Notes under the pieces: generated by a model | What the model was told of the DNA's origin: nothing | Seen by the model: only the letters and a program-made list of their open reading frames with translations | The model's database searches: none | In this document: positions 38,417 through 50,531 of the stretch, one piece after another | How positions within the stretch are numbered: the stretch's first letter is position 1 | Layout: each line of letters opens with the position of its first letter | Source of the DNA: Bifidobacterium minimum | GTDB lineage: Bacteria; Actinomycetota; Actinomycetes; Actinomycetales; Bifidobacteriaceae | Assembly: GCF_000741645.1 (NCBI RefSeq) | Contig: NZ_JGZD01000010.1 | Location: 12 to 55,061, forward strand | Reading direction: 5' to 3' | Length of the DNA: 55,050 bases | Translations under genes and position numbers: made by a program

Positions 38417-40621
38417 ATGGGCGATTCCATCACACAGGCGGAGGGGACCGTCATCGAGGGGCGGTACCGGATCGTCCGGCGCATCGCGTCGGGGGGCATG
38501 GCCACCGTGTTCCTCGCGCTCGACCAACGCCTCGACCGGAATGTGGCCATCAAGGTGATGCATGCCCAACTGGCGAATGGTCCTCATCGCGATCAGTTCG
38601 TCGAAAGATTCCATCGCGAGGCCAAATCCGCCGCGTCGATAGCCAATCCGCACATCGTCCAGGTCTATGACACCGGCGAGTACGACGACCGCGAATACCT
38701 CGTCATGGAATACGTCCACGGCGTGAATCTCCGGGAGGAGATGTCACGGCGCGTGACCTTCGACGTCCGGTCGGCGATACGCATCCTCGTCGAAACGCTG
38801 GATGGCCTCGCGTCCGCGCATCAGGCGGGGGTCGTCCACCGGGACATCAAACCGGAGAACATCCTCATCAACGACCGCGGGCGTGTGCAGATCACGGATT
38901 TCGGTCTGGCGAAGGCCGCATCGCAATCCACGCTCTCGTCCACGGGCATGCTTCTGGGCACGGCTTCGTATCTGGCGCCGGAACTCATCGAAAGCAACAT
39001 CTCCACCACGCAGGGGGATCTCTATTCCGTGGGGATGATGACCTGGGAGATGCTCGCCGGACGTCTTCCCTTCATCTCCGACAACCCCGTCACGCTCGTG
39101 TTCCGCCATGTCCATGAGGATGTGCCGTCCATCACCACCGCGTGCGACGGCATTCACCCCGCCATCGCGGAGTTCATCGGCCATCTGACCGCACGTGATC
39201 CGCAGAAACGCGCCCGTGACGCGGTCGAGGCGTTCTCCCTCATACGCGAGCTGATTCCGCGACTACCCTCCGACGCGTGGAACTACCGCCTTGCCCCCGA
39301 CCAGTCGTCCGACGGCGACGCCGATGGCGCCATCCTCAAACCACGGCCGGTCGACATGGCGGACATGACGGAGGAGACCGCACAGGGAGGCCCTCCCACG
39401 CCGCCGGACGTTCATTCCAACGATGTCCCATCGGTGACGTCCGCGGTCCAGTCCACGATCCATCCCACGGGGAGCAATCCGACCGTACCCGTCGCACCGG
39501 CACCGGAACAGTCGCCGGACGCGTCGGGCCAGCAGGCGACGATCGTTGTGGAATCACCGGACGATCCCATGTCCCTGGCGTCCATAACGGATGACGACCC
39601 GCCACGGGAGGAGCCCCGGACCGCATCCCCCATGGGCGCACGCGTACGCGCCGTTCTCCGCCATCCCATCATCATCACGGTCGTCATCGCCTCGGCGCTT
39701 CTCGCCATCGCGGGGGGAACCGCCGCATGGTGGTATCTGCAGGGTCCCGGAAGCTACTGGACCATCCCCCAGCCAGCAGGCCTTTCCTGCGTGCAGAACC
39801 GTGAATGCACCATTAGGGACGTCTCATGGGCGTCCTATGAGAAATCGATCAAGGTCGCGGGAATCCCCTATTCCGTCACGCGGAAGTTCAGCGACGACGT
39901 TTCCGAGGGACGCATCATCTCAACGTCCCCCGCCACCGTCGGCGCTCATCTGAACCGGCGCGGCGGAGACACGCTATCGGTCGTGGTGTCCAAGGGCGTC
40001 AGGCTCTCCACCGTTCCGAAGGACATCCTCGACACGACGACGGCCAACGGAAAGGATCCCCTCGCCGCGCTGAAGAAGGCGGGATTCACGAACATCACGC
40101 ACCATGATGACGGGGACTCCTGGTCCACGACCGTCCCCAAGGGAGCGGTCGTGAGCATCAGTCTTGATCCGGGCGAGACCGTCAAGCACTCGGATCCCGT
40201 CACGGTGATTCTCTCGAAGGGCCCGATGCCCGTGAACATGCCCGACGTTGTGGGAAAGACGCAGGATCAGGCGCAGTCCGAGTTCGACGATGCCAAACTC
40301 ACCGTCACCTACACCAAGGAGTACAGCGACAGCGTCAAAAAGGGCGTCATCATCTCGACGTCCCAGGCGGCCGGGGTTGAACTCCACTGGGGCGACTCGG
40401 TTGAGGCCGTCGTCTCGAAGGGCCCGGAGACGGCCGTCATCCCCTCGCTTGTGGGCAAATCCGCCTCCGATGCGACGAACACCCTCGAAGGCCTCGGCTT
40501 CAGCGTCAAGACCCAGGGACTGAACATCCTCGGCCTGGTCCAGCAGCAGAGCGCGAAGGGCGCCACGAGACTACGCGACACCGACGGCAAGGCGACCGTG
40601 GTCACCTTGACCGTGGTGTGA
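38417..40621 (+). CDS. pknB: PASTA-domain Ser/Thr protein kinase (PknB-like)
   Basis: This 734-residue membrane kinase has an N-terminal Hanks-type domain with GGMATVFLALD, VAIKVM (Lys), VVHRDIKPENILI and ITDFGLAKA, followed by GTASYLAPE. A Pro/Thr-rich linker of about 120 residues precedes one transmembrane helix near 418-440. Outside are about four PASTA-type repeats (for example NMPDVVGKTQDQAQSEF and VIPSLVGKSASDATNTL), which in this family sense peptidoglycan fragments or lipid II. It probably phosphorylates cell-wall and division proteins. It lies directly after the polyprenyl synthase gene, in line with a lipid-carrier or envelope context. Confidence 0.93.
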   Translation: MGDSITQAEGTVIEGRYRIVRRIASGGMATVFLALDQRLDRNVAIKVMHAQLANGPHRDQFVERFHREAKSAASIANPHIVQVYDTGEYDDREYLVMEYVHGVNLREEMSRRVTFDVRSAIRILVETLDGLASAHQAGVVHRDIKPENILINDRGRVQITDFGLAKAASQSTLSSTGMLLGTASYLAPELIESNISTTQGDLYSVGMMTWEMLAGRLPFISDNPVTLVFRHVHEDVPSITTACDGIHPAIAEFIGHLTARDPQKRARDAVEAFSLIRELIPRLPSDAWNYRLAPDQSSDGDADGAILKPRPVDMADMTEETAQGGPPTPPDVHSNDVPSVTSAVQSTIHPTGSNPTVPVAPAPEQSPDASGQQATIVVESPDDPMSLASITDDDPPREEPRTASPMGARVRAVLRHPIIITVVIASALLAIAGGTAAWWYLQGPGSYWTIPQPAGLSCVQNRECTIRDVSWASYEKSIKVAGIPYSVTRKFSDDVSEGRIISTSPATVGAHLNRRGGDTLSVVVSKGVRLSTVPKDILDTTTANGKDPLAALKKAGFTNITHHDDGDSWSTTVPKGAVVSISLDPGETVKHSDPVTVILSKGPMPVNMPDVVGKTQDQAQSEFDDAKLTVTYTKEYSDSVKKGVIISTSQAAGVELHWGDSVEAVVSKGPETAVIPSLVGKSASDATNTLEGLGFSVKTQGLNILGLVQQQSAKGATRLRDTDGKATVVTLTVV

Positions 40622-40647
40622 CCGTGCTGTGACCGCCGTGCTGTGAT

Positions 40648-41349
40648 CTACGCCCGGGTCGTCGCCGCCTTCGAGGCCGCCAGCCTCTTCTTGACCGTCT
40701 GGGCATACTCGTCGACATACTCCTGACCGCTCATCCTGCCGATTTCCGCCACGATGCGATCGGTCAGCTCACGCAGTTCCTCATGGCTCACCTCATCGGC
40801 GGAAAGTCTGGCGACTCTGATGGGCCTGCCATAGACCACCGTCGTCCGCCCCTTCGAGGGAATGGTCTGGCCCGGCTTCTGTATGTCCCGGCTGCCGATG
40901 ATGGCCGCCGGAATGACGGGGCAACCTGTCTCGTACGCCAGACGCGCCACACCCGTATGTCCCCGGTACAAACGTCCGTCGGGGCTTCGGGTTCCCTCGA
41001 TGTGGATTCCGAAAAGGTGCCCCTCCTCGATGATCGTCCGTGCGTGCCGAAGAGCCCCCAATGATTTCGATCCTCCGGAGCGGTCGACGGGGAAGACCCC
41101 GACGGACGAGAACCACCAGGCGATGAACCGCCCTTTGATGCCCCTGCCCTCGAAGTATTCGGCCTTGCCCATGAAATGGATCATCCGCGGGCACGTCAGC
41201 GGAAGAAGAGCGTCATCGATGACGGCAAGATGGTTCGCCGCGATGATCCCGCCCCCCGTGGCCGGAATGTTGTCCACGCCCTGCGCCGTCGGATGCATCC
41301 GATGCCGCGCCAACGGCCCCAACACATGAACGAAAAACCAATAGAGCAC
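40648..41349 (-). CDS. plsC: 1-acyl-sn-glycerol-3-phosphate acyltransferase-like protein
   Basis: This protein of about 233 residues carries the acyltransferase motifs ANHLAVIDD (HX4D), GRFIAWWFSSVGVFPVDRSGG, GIHIEGTRSPDG and PVIPAAIIGS. It makes phosphatidic acid from lysophosphatidate in membrane lipid synthesis. GTG 41349 is chosen because GGGAGG lies 7 bases upstream and the sequence immediately becomes hydrophobic (VLYWFFVHVLG). An upstream ATG at 41451 would overlap the divergent gene. It is convergent with pknB. Confidence 0.9.
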   Translation of the reverse strand: MLYWFFVHVLGPLARHRMHPTAQGVDNIPATGGGIIAANHLAVIDDALLPLTCPRMIHFMGKAEYFEGRGIKGRFIAWWFSSVGVFPVDRSGGSKSLGALRHARTIIEEGHLFGIHIEGTRSPDGRLYRGHTGVARLAYETGCPVIPAAIIGSRDIQKPGQTIPSKGRTTVVYGRPIRVARLSADEVSHEELRELTDRIVAEIGRMSGQEYVDEYAQTVKKRLAASKAATTRA

Positions 41350-41406
41350 TCGGTGCCCTCCCTGTCTGTTCCACACTTGACATCCCGCACCATTAGAGTG
41401 AGGGGT

Positions 41407-41937
41407 ATGACCGACTTCAAGGATACCAACGGCTCCGCCCCGGACCCGCATTCAGACGCCAACGGGAGCGGATCGTCCTCTGATGCGGATTGGAGCGAGT
41501 TTGAACGCGAGCATGCCGACGAGCTTCGTGACGTGGCCGCGTCGCGTAGCGCCAAAAGATTCGAGCGCCACATCGAAAGACAGCGGAAGAAGGCCCTCAT
41601 ATCCGTCGATGACCTCGACAACGGCGCCTTCACCGATGACATTCCATCACATGGACCGCGGGATTTCACCCATTCCAGCATTCTGGACGCTCCGGATGAT
41701 GATTTCATCCCGCCTGACCCGCATCATGGGCATCCCACGGCAAGCGTCGCCGTTTTCGCGCTTCTGTTCGTCGTCGGAGTGACGGCCGTGGTCGCCTCGG
41801 TGTTTCTCCCCGCTTTGACCGGATCGCTCGCGACCATCGGCGGGGTCGCGGCCGTCATCGGAGCCGCGGGACTTATCGGGGCGCACCGCCCCCACGCTCC
41901 CGGACGCCGGCATGGGGATGACGGCGCGCGAGTGTGA
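41407..41937 (+). CDS. Small membrane protein, function unknown
   Basis: This 176-residue protein has an acidic, Ser/Asp-rich N-terminus and a charged helix (EFEREHADELRDVAASRSAKRFERHIERQRKK) at about 35-66. Two hydrophobic segments follow near residues 116-135 and 138-157 (VAVFALLFVVGVTAVVASVF; SLATIGGVAAVIGAAGLIGA). The C-terminus is His/Arg-rich. A cytoplasmic N-terminus anchored by two helices is likely. I do not recognise a family with confidence. It is divergent from plsC and convergent with trpD. Confidence 0.7.
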   Translation: MTDFKDTNGSAPDPHSDANGSGSSSDADWSEFEREHADELRDVAASRSAKRFERHIERQRKKALISVDDLDNGAFTDDIPSHGPRDFTHSSILDAPDDDFIPPDPHHGHPTASVAVFALLFVVGVTAVVASVFLPALTGSLATIGGVAAVIGAAGLIGAHRPHAPGRRHGDDGARV

Positions 41938-41951
41938 GGAACCGCCGGAAT

Positions 41952-42998
41952 TCAGGAATTCGCGACGGCGATCCAATGATCGAGCAGCTTGGCCGCGCGT
42001 GAGGAATCAACCGCCTCTTCGGCGCGGCGATAGGCCTGGGCGAATCTTTCGGAAAGTGACGCCGATGGGTCGGACAGACCGTGTCCGTCGGCGACGATCG
42101 CCGACGCCGCGTTCAGCAATGCCGTCGTTCTGAAGGGAACGTCCTCCCCCGCGAGGAAATCCCTCATTCGCTGCGCGTTGTACGCCGGCTCCCCACCACG
42201 AAGATCCTCGACGCTGACCCTATCCAGTCCCAGCTCGGAAGCCGGATCGAACTCCGTTTCGGTGACCCTGCCATCCCGGATCTCCCATATCGAGACGGGA
42301 CCCGTGGGCGCCATCTCGTCAAGTCCCTCGGAGGACGTATAGACCATTCCGGTCTGTCCGCGCCGCGCGTACACCTCGGCCATAATGGGGCTCAGACGCC
42401 TGTCGGCGCAGCCGATGGCGACATGATCGGGGTTCGCGGGATTGGTCAACGGCCCAAGAACGTTGAACACGCACGGTATCCCCAACGCCGACCGCACGGG
42501 GCCGACAAAGCGCATGGCCGGATGGAACGTCTTCGCGAAGGCGAACGTGATTCCGACCTCATCGGCGATGCGCCCGACGCGATCCGGATCAAGGTCGAGG
42601 GGAAGGCCCAGGGCCTCCAGACAATCGGCCGCACCGCATTTGCTGGATGCCGCGCGGTTCCCATGCTTGACGACGATCACTCCCGTCGATGCCGCGACAA
42701 CCGAGGCCATGGTCGACAGATTCACCGTCGAGGCGCCATCCCCACCGGTTCCGACGATATCGGTCGTCTCACCCGATACGTGGAGCGGGACGGCGTGGGC
42801 GACCATGGCCTTGGCCGCTCCGAAAACCTCCTCGCTGGTCAGTCCCAGCTGCTGCTGCGTCGCGAGGACGGCACCCACAGCGGCCGGATCAGCGTTGCCG
42901 TCCATCAGATCGTTCACGAACCACTCGGACTCCTCGGCGCTGAGATGGTTTCCGGTGATGAGTCTGCTGAGGATCGACTTCCATGTGATCTCGGCCAT
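41952..42998 (-). CDS. trpD: Anthranilate phosphoribosyltransferase
   Basis: This 348-residue enzyme transfers phosphoribose from PRPP to anthranilate in tryptophan synthesis. It contains the PRPP loop IVGTGGDGASTVNLST near residue 82, KHGNRAASSKCGAADCLEALG near 110 and MRFVGPVRSALGIPCVFNVLGPLTNP. Length and motifs are standard. No other trp gene is adjacent, so it is a stand-alone locus. GGAGGG precedes ATG 42998. The leader contains a promoter-like sequence, an inverted repeat and a tiny upstream ORF (see findings). Confidence 0.93.
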   Translation of the reverse strand: MAEITWKSILSRLITGNHLSAEESEWFVNDLMDGNADPAAVGAVLATQQQLGLTSEEVFGAAKAMVAHAVPLHVSGETTDIVGTGGDGASTVNLSTMASVVAASTGVIVVKHGNRAASSKCGAADCLEALGLPLDLDPDRVGRIADEVGITFAFAKTFHPAMRFVGPVRSALGIPCVFNVLGPLTNPANPDHVAIGCADRRLSPIMAEVYARRGQTGMVYTSSEGLDEMAPTGPVSIWEIRDGRVTETEFDPASELGLDRVSVEDLRGGEPAYNAQRMRDFLAGEDVPFRTTALLNAASAIVADGHGLSDPSASLSERFAQAYRRAEEAVDSSRAAKLLDHWIAVANS

Positions 42999-43007
42999 GT
43001 TCCCTCC

Positions 43008-43058
43008 CTAGGGCGCGCTTGGGCAACGTGTTTCGATGCGAAGCATGATGATGCTCAT
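43008..43058 (-). CDS. Possible 16-residue leader peptide upstream of trpD
   Basis: ATG 43058 to TAG 43008 encodes MSIIMLRIETRCPSAP, ending 9 bases before the trpD start, just where its ribosome-binding site begins. The ATG lies 5 bases past a -10-like TAGAAT, so translation could be leaderless. There is no Trp codon, so a classic Trp attenuator peptide is unlikely. This is a candidate only. Confidence 0.3.
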   Translation of the reverse strand: MSIIMLRIETRCPSAP

Positions 43059-43063
43059 GCCGC

Positions 43064-43105
43064 ATTCTAGTGACCGCAATCGCCTTGTGGACGCGCGTGT
43101 CCACA
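43064..43105 (-). promoter_or_regulatory. Putative trpD promoter with overlapping inverted repeat
   Basis: On the minus strand the -10-like TAGAAT (43069-43064) follows a region whose -35 position is covered by a 7-bp perfect inverted repeat, TGTGGAC/GTCCACA (43086-43105, 6-base spacer). This is a plausible operator. It is inferred from sequence only. Confidence 0.4.
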
Positions 43106-43371
43106 TTCTTGTCGGCCTTGTCGTCCTGTGCTCGGAAACCACGGGGGCCGAAGCCACGAGCCGGAAACCGAAGACCGGAAACCGGACAAGGCGCCGTCCT
43201 GCGATGCGGCCTCATGCGGCCGTCGATCCCCACGCAGAGAGAACATGGAAAAGACGGAAAGACGGTGATACGAAAGCGGGTACGGACGCCGGAGCATCCG
43301 TACCCGTCACGCCCAGTCCCCGACGCCGACGATCCGAAACGGCCCGGATTCACGTCCGGACGGTGAAAGGA
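43106..43371. other. Intergenic region between trpD and secA
   Basis: Beyond the trpD promoter this stretch holds direct repeats (CCGGAAACCG twice near 43162-43184; GATGCGGCCTCATGCGGC) and the secA terminator hairpin. I see no convincing gene. Confidence 0.5.
43278..43305 (-). terminator. Terminator downstream of secA
   Basis: A 9-bp perfect stem, GGGTACGGA with TCCGTACCC, has a 10-base loop. It lies about 67 bases past the secA stop and is followed on the minus strand by CGCTTTCG. Confidence 0.6.
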
Positions 43372-46233
<2,862 letters not shown>

Positions 46234-46380
46234 GTTCCTGCTCCCTCGTTCTTATGTCATCAACGAGCATATCCCGAAAACCATGCACCCGGGCACAAAC
46301 CTCGACTAAGTGTACGCGAATACGCCGATAACACCCCGCGTTATGCGATACCGCGACTCGGGGCACGGGCCGAGCACGGT

Positions 46381-46414
46381 GAGGGGCCCACACGAACCTC
46401 CGCATGGGCCCCTC
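46381..46414 (-). terminator. Terminator downstream of hpf
   Basis: A 10-bp perfect stem (GAGGGGCCCA with TGGGCCCCTC) and a 14-base loop lie immediately past the hpf stop. There is no strong U-run. Confidence 0.65.
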
Positions 46415-46424
46415 GCGATGTCCG

Positions 46425-47105
46425 CTACTTGCCGGATTCCTTGATCTGCGCCATATTCTCGGGCGTGTCGATTTCGAACACGCCGTAGCTCCATCCGTGG
46501 CGGTGGTACACAACCGATGGCCGCCCGGTGGCCTTGTTCACGAACAGGAAGAAATCATGGCCGATCAGCTCCATCTCGTAAAGCGCCTCATCGATGCTCA
46601 TGGGCTCGGCGATGTGAAGCTTGCGCCTGATGACGATGGGGGTGTCCCCCACCTGAACCTCGACGGATTCACCAGGTCCCAGATCCGACGCGACCGCGGC
46701 CTCCGGACTAGTGACGGGCTCGCCATCCACGCCATCATCGGAGTCCGTTTCGGGCGACTCGACCATGCCCTCAAGCTGATGCATCGGAACATACCCACGA
46801 CGATGATCCTTACGCCGGTCGCGGGCACGGCGCAGACGCAACGTGAGCTTATCAAGCGCCATATCGAGCGCACTGAGCTCATCGGCGCTGGACGCCTCCG
46901 CTCTGACGACGGTCCTTCCCGCAACCACCGTGATCTCCACCCGCCGCGCGGTATCGGCCTGACGCGGGTTCCCCTCGTGGGTCAGCACGACCTGCGCGCG
47001 CTGGGCATCAGGCGCTATGGCGGTCACACGATTCATCTTGCTTTCGACGACGTCACGGAACTTCTGCTTGATCTGCGTGTGGCGTCCGGTTACGACGATC
47101 TCCAT
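46425..47105 (-). CDS. hpf: Ribosome hibernation promoting factor, long form
   Basis: This 226-residue protein has an N-terminal S30AE/HPF domain (MEIVVTGRHTQIKQKF; KVN-type basic tract LDKLTLRLRRARDRRKDHR). An acidic linker at about 120-155 leads to a C-terminal dimerisation domain (IVIRRKLHIAEPMSIDEALYEMELIGHDFFLFVN). The long form pairs 70S ribosomes into 100S dimers in stationary phase. ATG 47105 is chosen because AAGGAGG lies 6 bases upstream. It is adjacent to secA, as often in actinobacteria. Confidence 0.94.
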   Translation of the reverse strand: MEIVVTGRHTQIKQKFRDVVESKMNRVTAIAPDAQRAQVVLTHEGNPRQADTARRVEITVVAGRTVVRAEASSADELSALDMALDKLTLRLRRARDRRKDHRRGYVPMHQLEGMVESPETDSDDGVDGEPVTSPEAAVASDLGPGESVEVQVGDTPIVIRRKLHIAEPMSIDEALYEMELIGHDFFLFVNKATGRPSVVYHRHGWSYGVFEIDTPENMAQIKESGK

Positions 47106-47289
47106 GTGGACCTCCTTGACAATCAGGCGGTGATTGGCCGCCATCTGGGCTCCAACGGCTGCCTTGCCGCTGGTACGTCCATTGTAGCCGACCTCATTGC
47201 GACACTCCCCTTATCGCGCCACACCAGCGAATTATGGACTTGGTCGGGGAATATCAAGTCACATGGGCCGAACGCTGTTATGATGAACT

Positions 47290-47645
47290 TCGCGAGACTT
47301 TCCGATGGCCGCGGCCCCGTTTCGGGGCTGAGGAACTTCCGGGCTCCAAAGAGCACGATGGCGGATAACGTCCGCCCAGGGTGACCTGAGAGACAGCGCA
47401 GCAGAGAACAGACCGCCATGCTCCGGCATGGTAAGGGTGAAACGGCGGTGTAAGAGACCACCGGGTCGTTGGTGACAACGGCCGCATGGCAAGCCTCATC
47501 GGGAGCAAGGCCAAGCAGAAGGCGTCAAGGGCTGCTCGCCCGAGCCTTCGGGTAGGCTGCTAGAGCCTGACGGCAACGTCAGGTCGAGATGGATGGCCAT
47601 CCGCATGGAGACATGTGACAGAACCCGGGGTATGGAAGTCTCGCA
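47290..47645 (+). ncRNA. rnpB: RNase P RNA (class A)
   Basis: The roughly 355-nt RNA is the catalytic part of RNase P, which removes tRNA 5' leaders. P1 pairs CGAGACTTTCC (47293-47303) with GGAAGTCTCG (47634-47643). Conserved blocks are present in order: GGGCTCC after the first core block, AGAGACAGCGCAGCAGAGAA, GGTAAGGGTGAAACGG, GTAAGAGACCACCGG, GAGCAAGGCCAAGCAGAAGG, GGGTAGGCTGCTAGAGCC, and ACAGAACCCGG near the 3' end. A -10-like TATGAT lies at 47279-47284. The first core block reads GAGGAACTTCC instead of the usual GAGGAAAGTCC (see findings). The ends are approximate. Confidence 0.93.
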
Positions 47646-47690
47646 CCATACTCATTCCATGCTCGGCTCGTTCCATTTCGGCTCGCCCGC

Positions 47691-48281
47691 TCATTCCCCG
47701 AAAAGCGTCAGCACGGCGCTTCTGACGTCGTCGGAATCATGCCCCTTACGCCCCGCCGCGGCCCAAAGCCTTCGAAGACGAGTACGCTGATCCAGCCCGC
47801 GGGTCCGCGACTCGACCGCGCTGGCCATTCGCAACGCCGATTCCCTGAACACCCCGTTCTCACGCGCGTCGTCGATGAGGCTCTCCCCCAGAGCGCGATC
47901 GACCCTGCGACGCGAGAACTCCGCGGCCACCCCACGCGCGCCAAGGCCGCGGGCGGCGCAGTGCCGCAGTAGCATGCGGGCGTACTCCACGTCATCAACA
48001 AGCCCGACTCGGACCAGTCGCGTCACCACATCATCAATGACATCCGCCTCGTATCCCTTGTCCCTGAGACGATCGCGCAACGCCCCCGACGACCGTGGAG
48101 CGGCATCCAGAAGCCTCAATGCCGCTTCCCGGCAATCGTCGAGATCACCGTCGCGACGGCTGGAAGCGGCACGACCATCGGAGCGCCCCATGCATCCGCC
48201 CTGGCGTGTTCCGTCATCGCGATGGATGGCGGAACACGACGCGGCGAAAGACGCGTCCAGGAATCTCTCCGCGTCGATCAT
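47691..48281 (-). CDS. recX: Regulatory protein RecX
   Basis: This 196-residue protein has the tandem three-helix RecX repeats ([59 protein letters not shown]). It modulates RecA filaments. Its first 40 residues precede the conserved domain. The ATG overlaps the recA stop (ATGA), so translation is coupled to recA. Confidence 0.92.
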   Translation of the reverse strand: MIDAERFLDASFAASCSAIHRDDGTRQGGCMGRSDGRAASSRRDGDLDDCREAALRLLDAAPRSSGALRDRLRDKGYEADVIDDVVTRLVRVGLVDDVEYARMLLRHCAARGLGARGVAAEFSRRRVDRALGESLIDDARENGVFRESALRMASAVESRTRGLDQRTRLRRLWAAAGRKGHDSDDVRSAVLTLFGE

Positions 48282-49423
48282 GCCGCAGACGAGGCCGCCG
48301 CGGACCCGTCGCCGGATGCGGACCCGTCGGACGAATCGGGATTCTCCCCATCGGGGGACGGGAGAAGTCCAAACTCGATTTTGACCTTCTTCTCGATCTC
48401 CTCCGTGAGGGAGGGGTTGTCCTTGAGGAATTTACGGACGTTCTCCCGCCCCTGCCCCAATTGGTCCCCTCCATAGGTGAACCACGATCCGGACTTCTTG
48501 ACGACATTGCTTTGAAGCGCCATATCGAGGACTGACCCCTCCCTCGATATCCCCTCGCCGTAGAGAACGTCGAACTCCGCGGATTTGAAGGGCGGAGCCA
48601 TCTTGTTCTTGACGACCTTGACACGAGTACGGCTGCCGACGGCCTCATCGCCGTTCTTCAGGGTCTGGATCCTTCGGATGTCGAGACGAACCGACGAATA
48701 GAACTTCAGCGCCTTGCCGCCGGTCGTCGTCTCGGGGTTCCCGAAGAAGACCCCGATCTTCTCGCGAAGCTGATTGATGAAAATCGCGGTCGTGCCCGCC
48801 TGCGACAGAGCTCCCGTCATCTTCCTCAGGGCCTGACTCATCAGCCTCGCCTGCAGACCCACATGGCTGTCGCCCATCTCTCCCTCGATCTCCGCCTTGG
48901 GCACAAGGGCCGCCACCGAGTCAATGACGATCACGTCCAACGCCCCGGAGCGGATCAGCATATCCGCGATCTCCAGAGCCTGCTCGCCGTTATCCGGCTG
49001 CGAGACCACAAGGGAGTCGGTATCCACCCCAAGATGCCGGGCATAGACGGGATCCAACGCGTGCTCCGCATCGATGAAGGCGGCCACACCGCCCTTCTTC
49101 TGGGCGTTGGCCACCACATGAAGGGCCAGGGTCGTCTTCCCGGAGGATTCCGGTCCATAGATCTCCACGATCCGTCCACGTGGCAGACCGCCGATTCCCA
49201 AGGCCATATCCAAGGCCAGCGATCCCGTCGGTATGACCTCGACGTCCTGTTCCGGCTTGTCCCCCAGACGCATGGCCGATCCCTTGCCGAAATTGCGTTC
49301 GACCTGCTCAAGCGCGGTGTTCAACGCCGCCTGGCGCCTTGGATCGATTCCATGTGCGTCGGATGCACGGGCATCCGACCTGCCCGCCGAGGCCTTGCCG
49401 GAGGACTTTGTTTGCTGCGCCAT
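48278..49423 (-). CDS. recA: Recombinase RecA
   Basis: This 381-residue recombinase has Walker [10 protein letters not shown] near residue 88, Walker [16 protein letters not shown], and the L1/L2 loop regions including [17 protein letters not shown]. The acidic C-terminus is extended. It drives strand exchange and SOS induction. ATG 49423 has AAGGAG with 5-base spacing. A LexA box lies about 130 bases upstream. Confidence 0.98.
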   Translation of the reverse strand: MAQQTKSSGKASAGRSDARASDAHGIDPRRQAALNTALEQVERNFGKGSAMRLGDKPEQDVEVIPTGSLALDMALGIGGLPRGRIVEIYGPESSGKTTLALHVVANAQKKGGVAAFIDAEHALDPVYARHLGVDTDSLVVSQPDNGEQALEIADMLIRSGALDVIVIDSVAALVPKAEIEGEMGDSHVGLQARLMSQALRKMTGALSQAGTTAIFINQLREKIGVFFGNPETTTGGKALKFYSSVRLDIRRIQTLKNGDEAVGSRTRVKVVKNKMAPPFKSAEFDVLYGEGISREGSVLDMALQSNVVKKSGSWFTYGGDQLGQGRENVRKFLKDNPSLTEEIEKKVKIEFGLLPSPDGENPDSSDGSASGDGSAAASSAA

Positions 49424-49538
49424 CGATTCTCCTTTTTCGCGGCTTCCAGATGACGATCACACTAGACGCCCGCACCCTCGGGGTGAGACCGACCAACGAC
49501 ACGGTGGTCAAACGCCACGGCTCCATCAACGTCCCCAG

Positions 49539-49566
49539 AATATACCATCATGCGAACATCTGTTCG
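49539..49566 (-). promoter_or_regulatory. recA promoter with LexA (SOS) box
   Basis: CGAACATCTGTTCG (49553-49566) matches the actinobacterial SOS box consensus CGAAC-N4-GTTCG exactly. A -10-like TATATT (49544-49539 on the minus strand) places the -35 within or next to the box, so LexA binding should block recA transcription. Confidence 0.8.
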
Positions 49567-49630
49567 AATGGCGAGTCAGGCCGCCACGCCCAAACGACCG
49601 GACACAGGGTCCGCGAGACGCTTCAGAAGC

Positions 49631-49870
49631 TCATCTGCGAGCACCGGGAAGGGGTGGCGCGTTATGATCCTTCCCCCACCGTCGCGAATCGGGGACGCCC
49701 ATCTGATCGCACAGAACGTTCCAGACGACGCGCGGCTCGACGCCGTCGGCCAGCGCCTCGACAACCGTTCCGCCGTCCAACGCAGTCAGACACAGATCGC
49801 GCGCGAGGCTGCGGCCGTACGCACGACCGAAAACCTCATCCATCAGCTGCCAAAACTCACGTTCTCTCAC
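49631..49870 (-). CDS. DUF3046 family protein
   Basis: This 79-residue protein begins MREREFWQLMDEVFG and contains AYGRSLARDLCLTALDGGTVVEALADGVEPRVVW, then LCDQMGVPDSRRWG. It matches DUF3046, a small actinobacterial family usually near recA and of unknown function. The start is GTG 49870 with no obvious ribosome-binding site. It lies between clgR and recA on the same strand. Confidence 0.85.
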   Translation of the reverse strand: MREREFWQLMDEVFGRAYGRSLARDLCLTALDGGTVVEALADGVEPRVVWNVLCDQMGVPDSRRWGKDHNAPPLPGARR

Positions 49871-49947
49871 AAAAACATCATAGGCAAGCCGCGCGCATAT
49901 GCGGCGCAGGCGCGGAGAGATGAACCGAGGCGGTACGGCGACAACGG

Positions 49948-50466
49948 TCAGACCTCAAGGGAATCCAGATAGTGGGCCACCATGCGCAGCATCTGCGCCG
50001 TGCTGACCCCCAAGGCCTCCGAAATGGAACTGAGCAGCTCGGAGCTCGCCTCCTTCTGCCCACGCTCGACCTCGGACAGATATCCCAGGGAGACGCCAGC
50101 CTTCTCGCTCACCTCGCGAAGGGTTTTGCGGTCGCGGGTCCTCAGATCCCGCAGGACATGGCCGATGGCCTCCCTCAGGGACACGTCGTGGAGAGCCCTA
50201 TCCCCCTCTCCGCGACGGCGGGCCGACGCACGGGCGGTCTTCTCATGCTCGGCATCCTCCTCAAGCCACATACGGCTGAGCGCCGCCTGACGATCATCCT
50301 TCGCCTTTTTGGCCGCACGCGCCATGATGACCTGCTGCTGGGCGAACATGACCGCTCTGCGCTGCGCCGGGGTGAGATCCCTTTTCCTCGCTGCCGTGGC
50401 GGCGACCGCGCCGACCCTCACGACATCCTGATCACGACGCTCGGACTCTCGTGTCATGGCTTCCAT
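49948..50466 (-). CDS. clgR: ClgR-like transcriptional activator of clp genes (XRE-type HTH)
   Basis: This 172-residue protein has a C-terminal HTH domain, [59 protein letters not shown]. That is the ClgR signature of actinobacteria, where it activates clpP1P2, clpC and related genes under proteotoxic stress. The N-terminal 90 residues are charged and not recognised. ATG 50466 follows GGAG with 6-base spacing. Its likely targets, clpP1 and clpP2, are in this window at 5.1-6.4 kb. Confidence 0.85.
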   Translation of the reverse strand: MEAMTRESERRDQDVVRVGAVAATAARKRDLTPAQRRAVMFAQQQVIMARAAKKAKDDRQAALSRMWLEEDAEHEKTARASARRRGEGDRALHDVSLREAIGHVLRDLRTRDRKTLREVSEKAGVSLGYLSEVERGQKEASSELLSSISEALGVSTAQMLRMVAHYLDSLEV

Positions 50467-50531
50467 TGCGCACTCCGTTCCTGCTGGTCACGTTATTACG
50501 TACGCCATATACAACACGTCGAATCGTGGGA

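Noticed and set aside
47100..47144. Longer HPF start at 47144
   Set aside because: The conserved domain begins at MEIVVTGRH, and a strong AAGGAGG site directly precedes ATG 47105.
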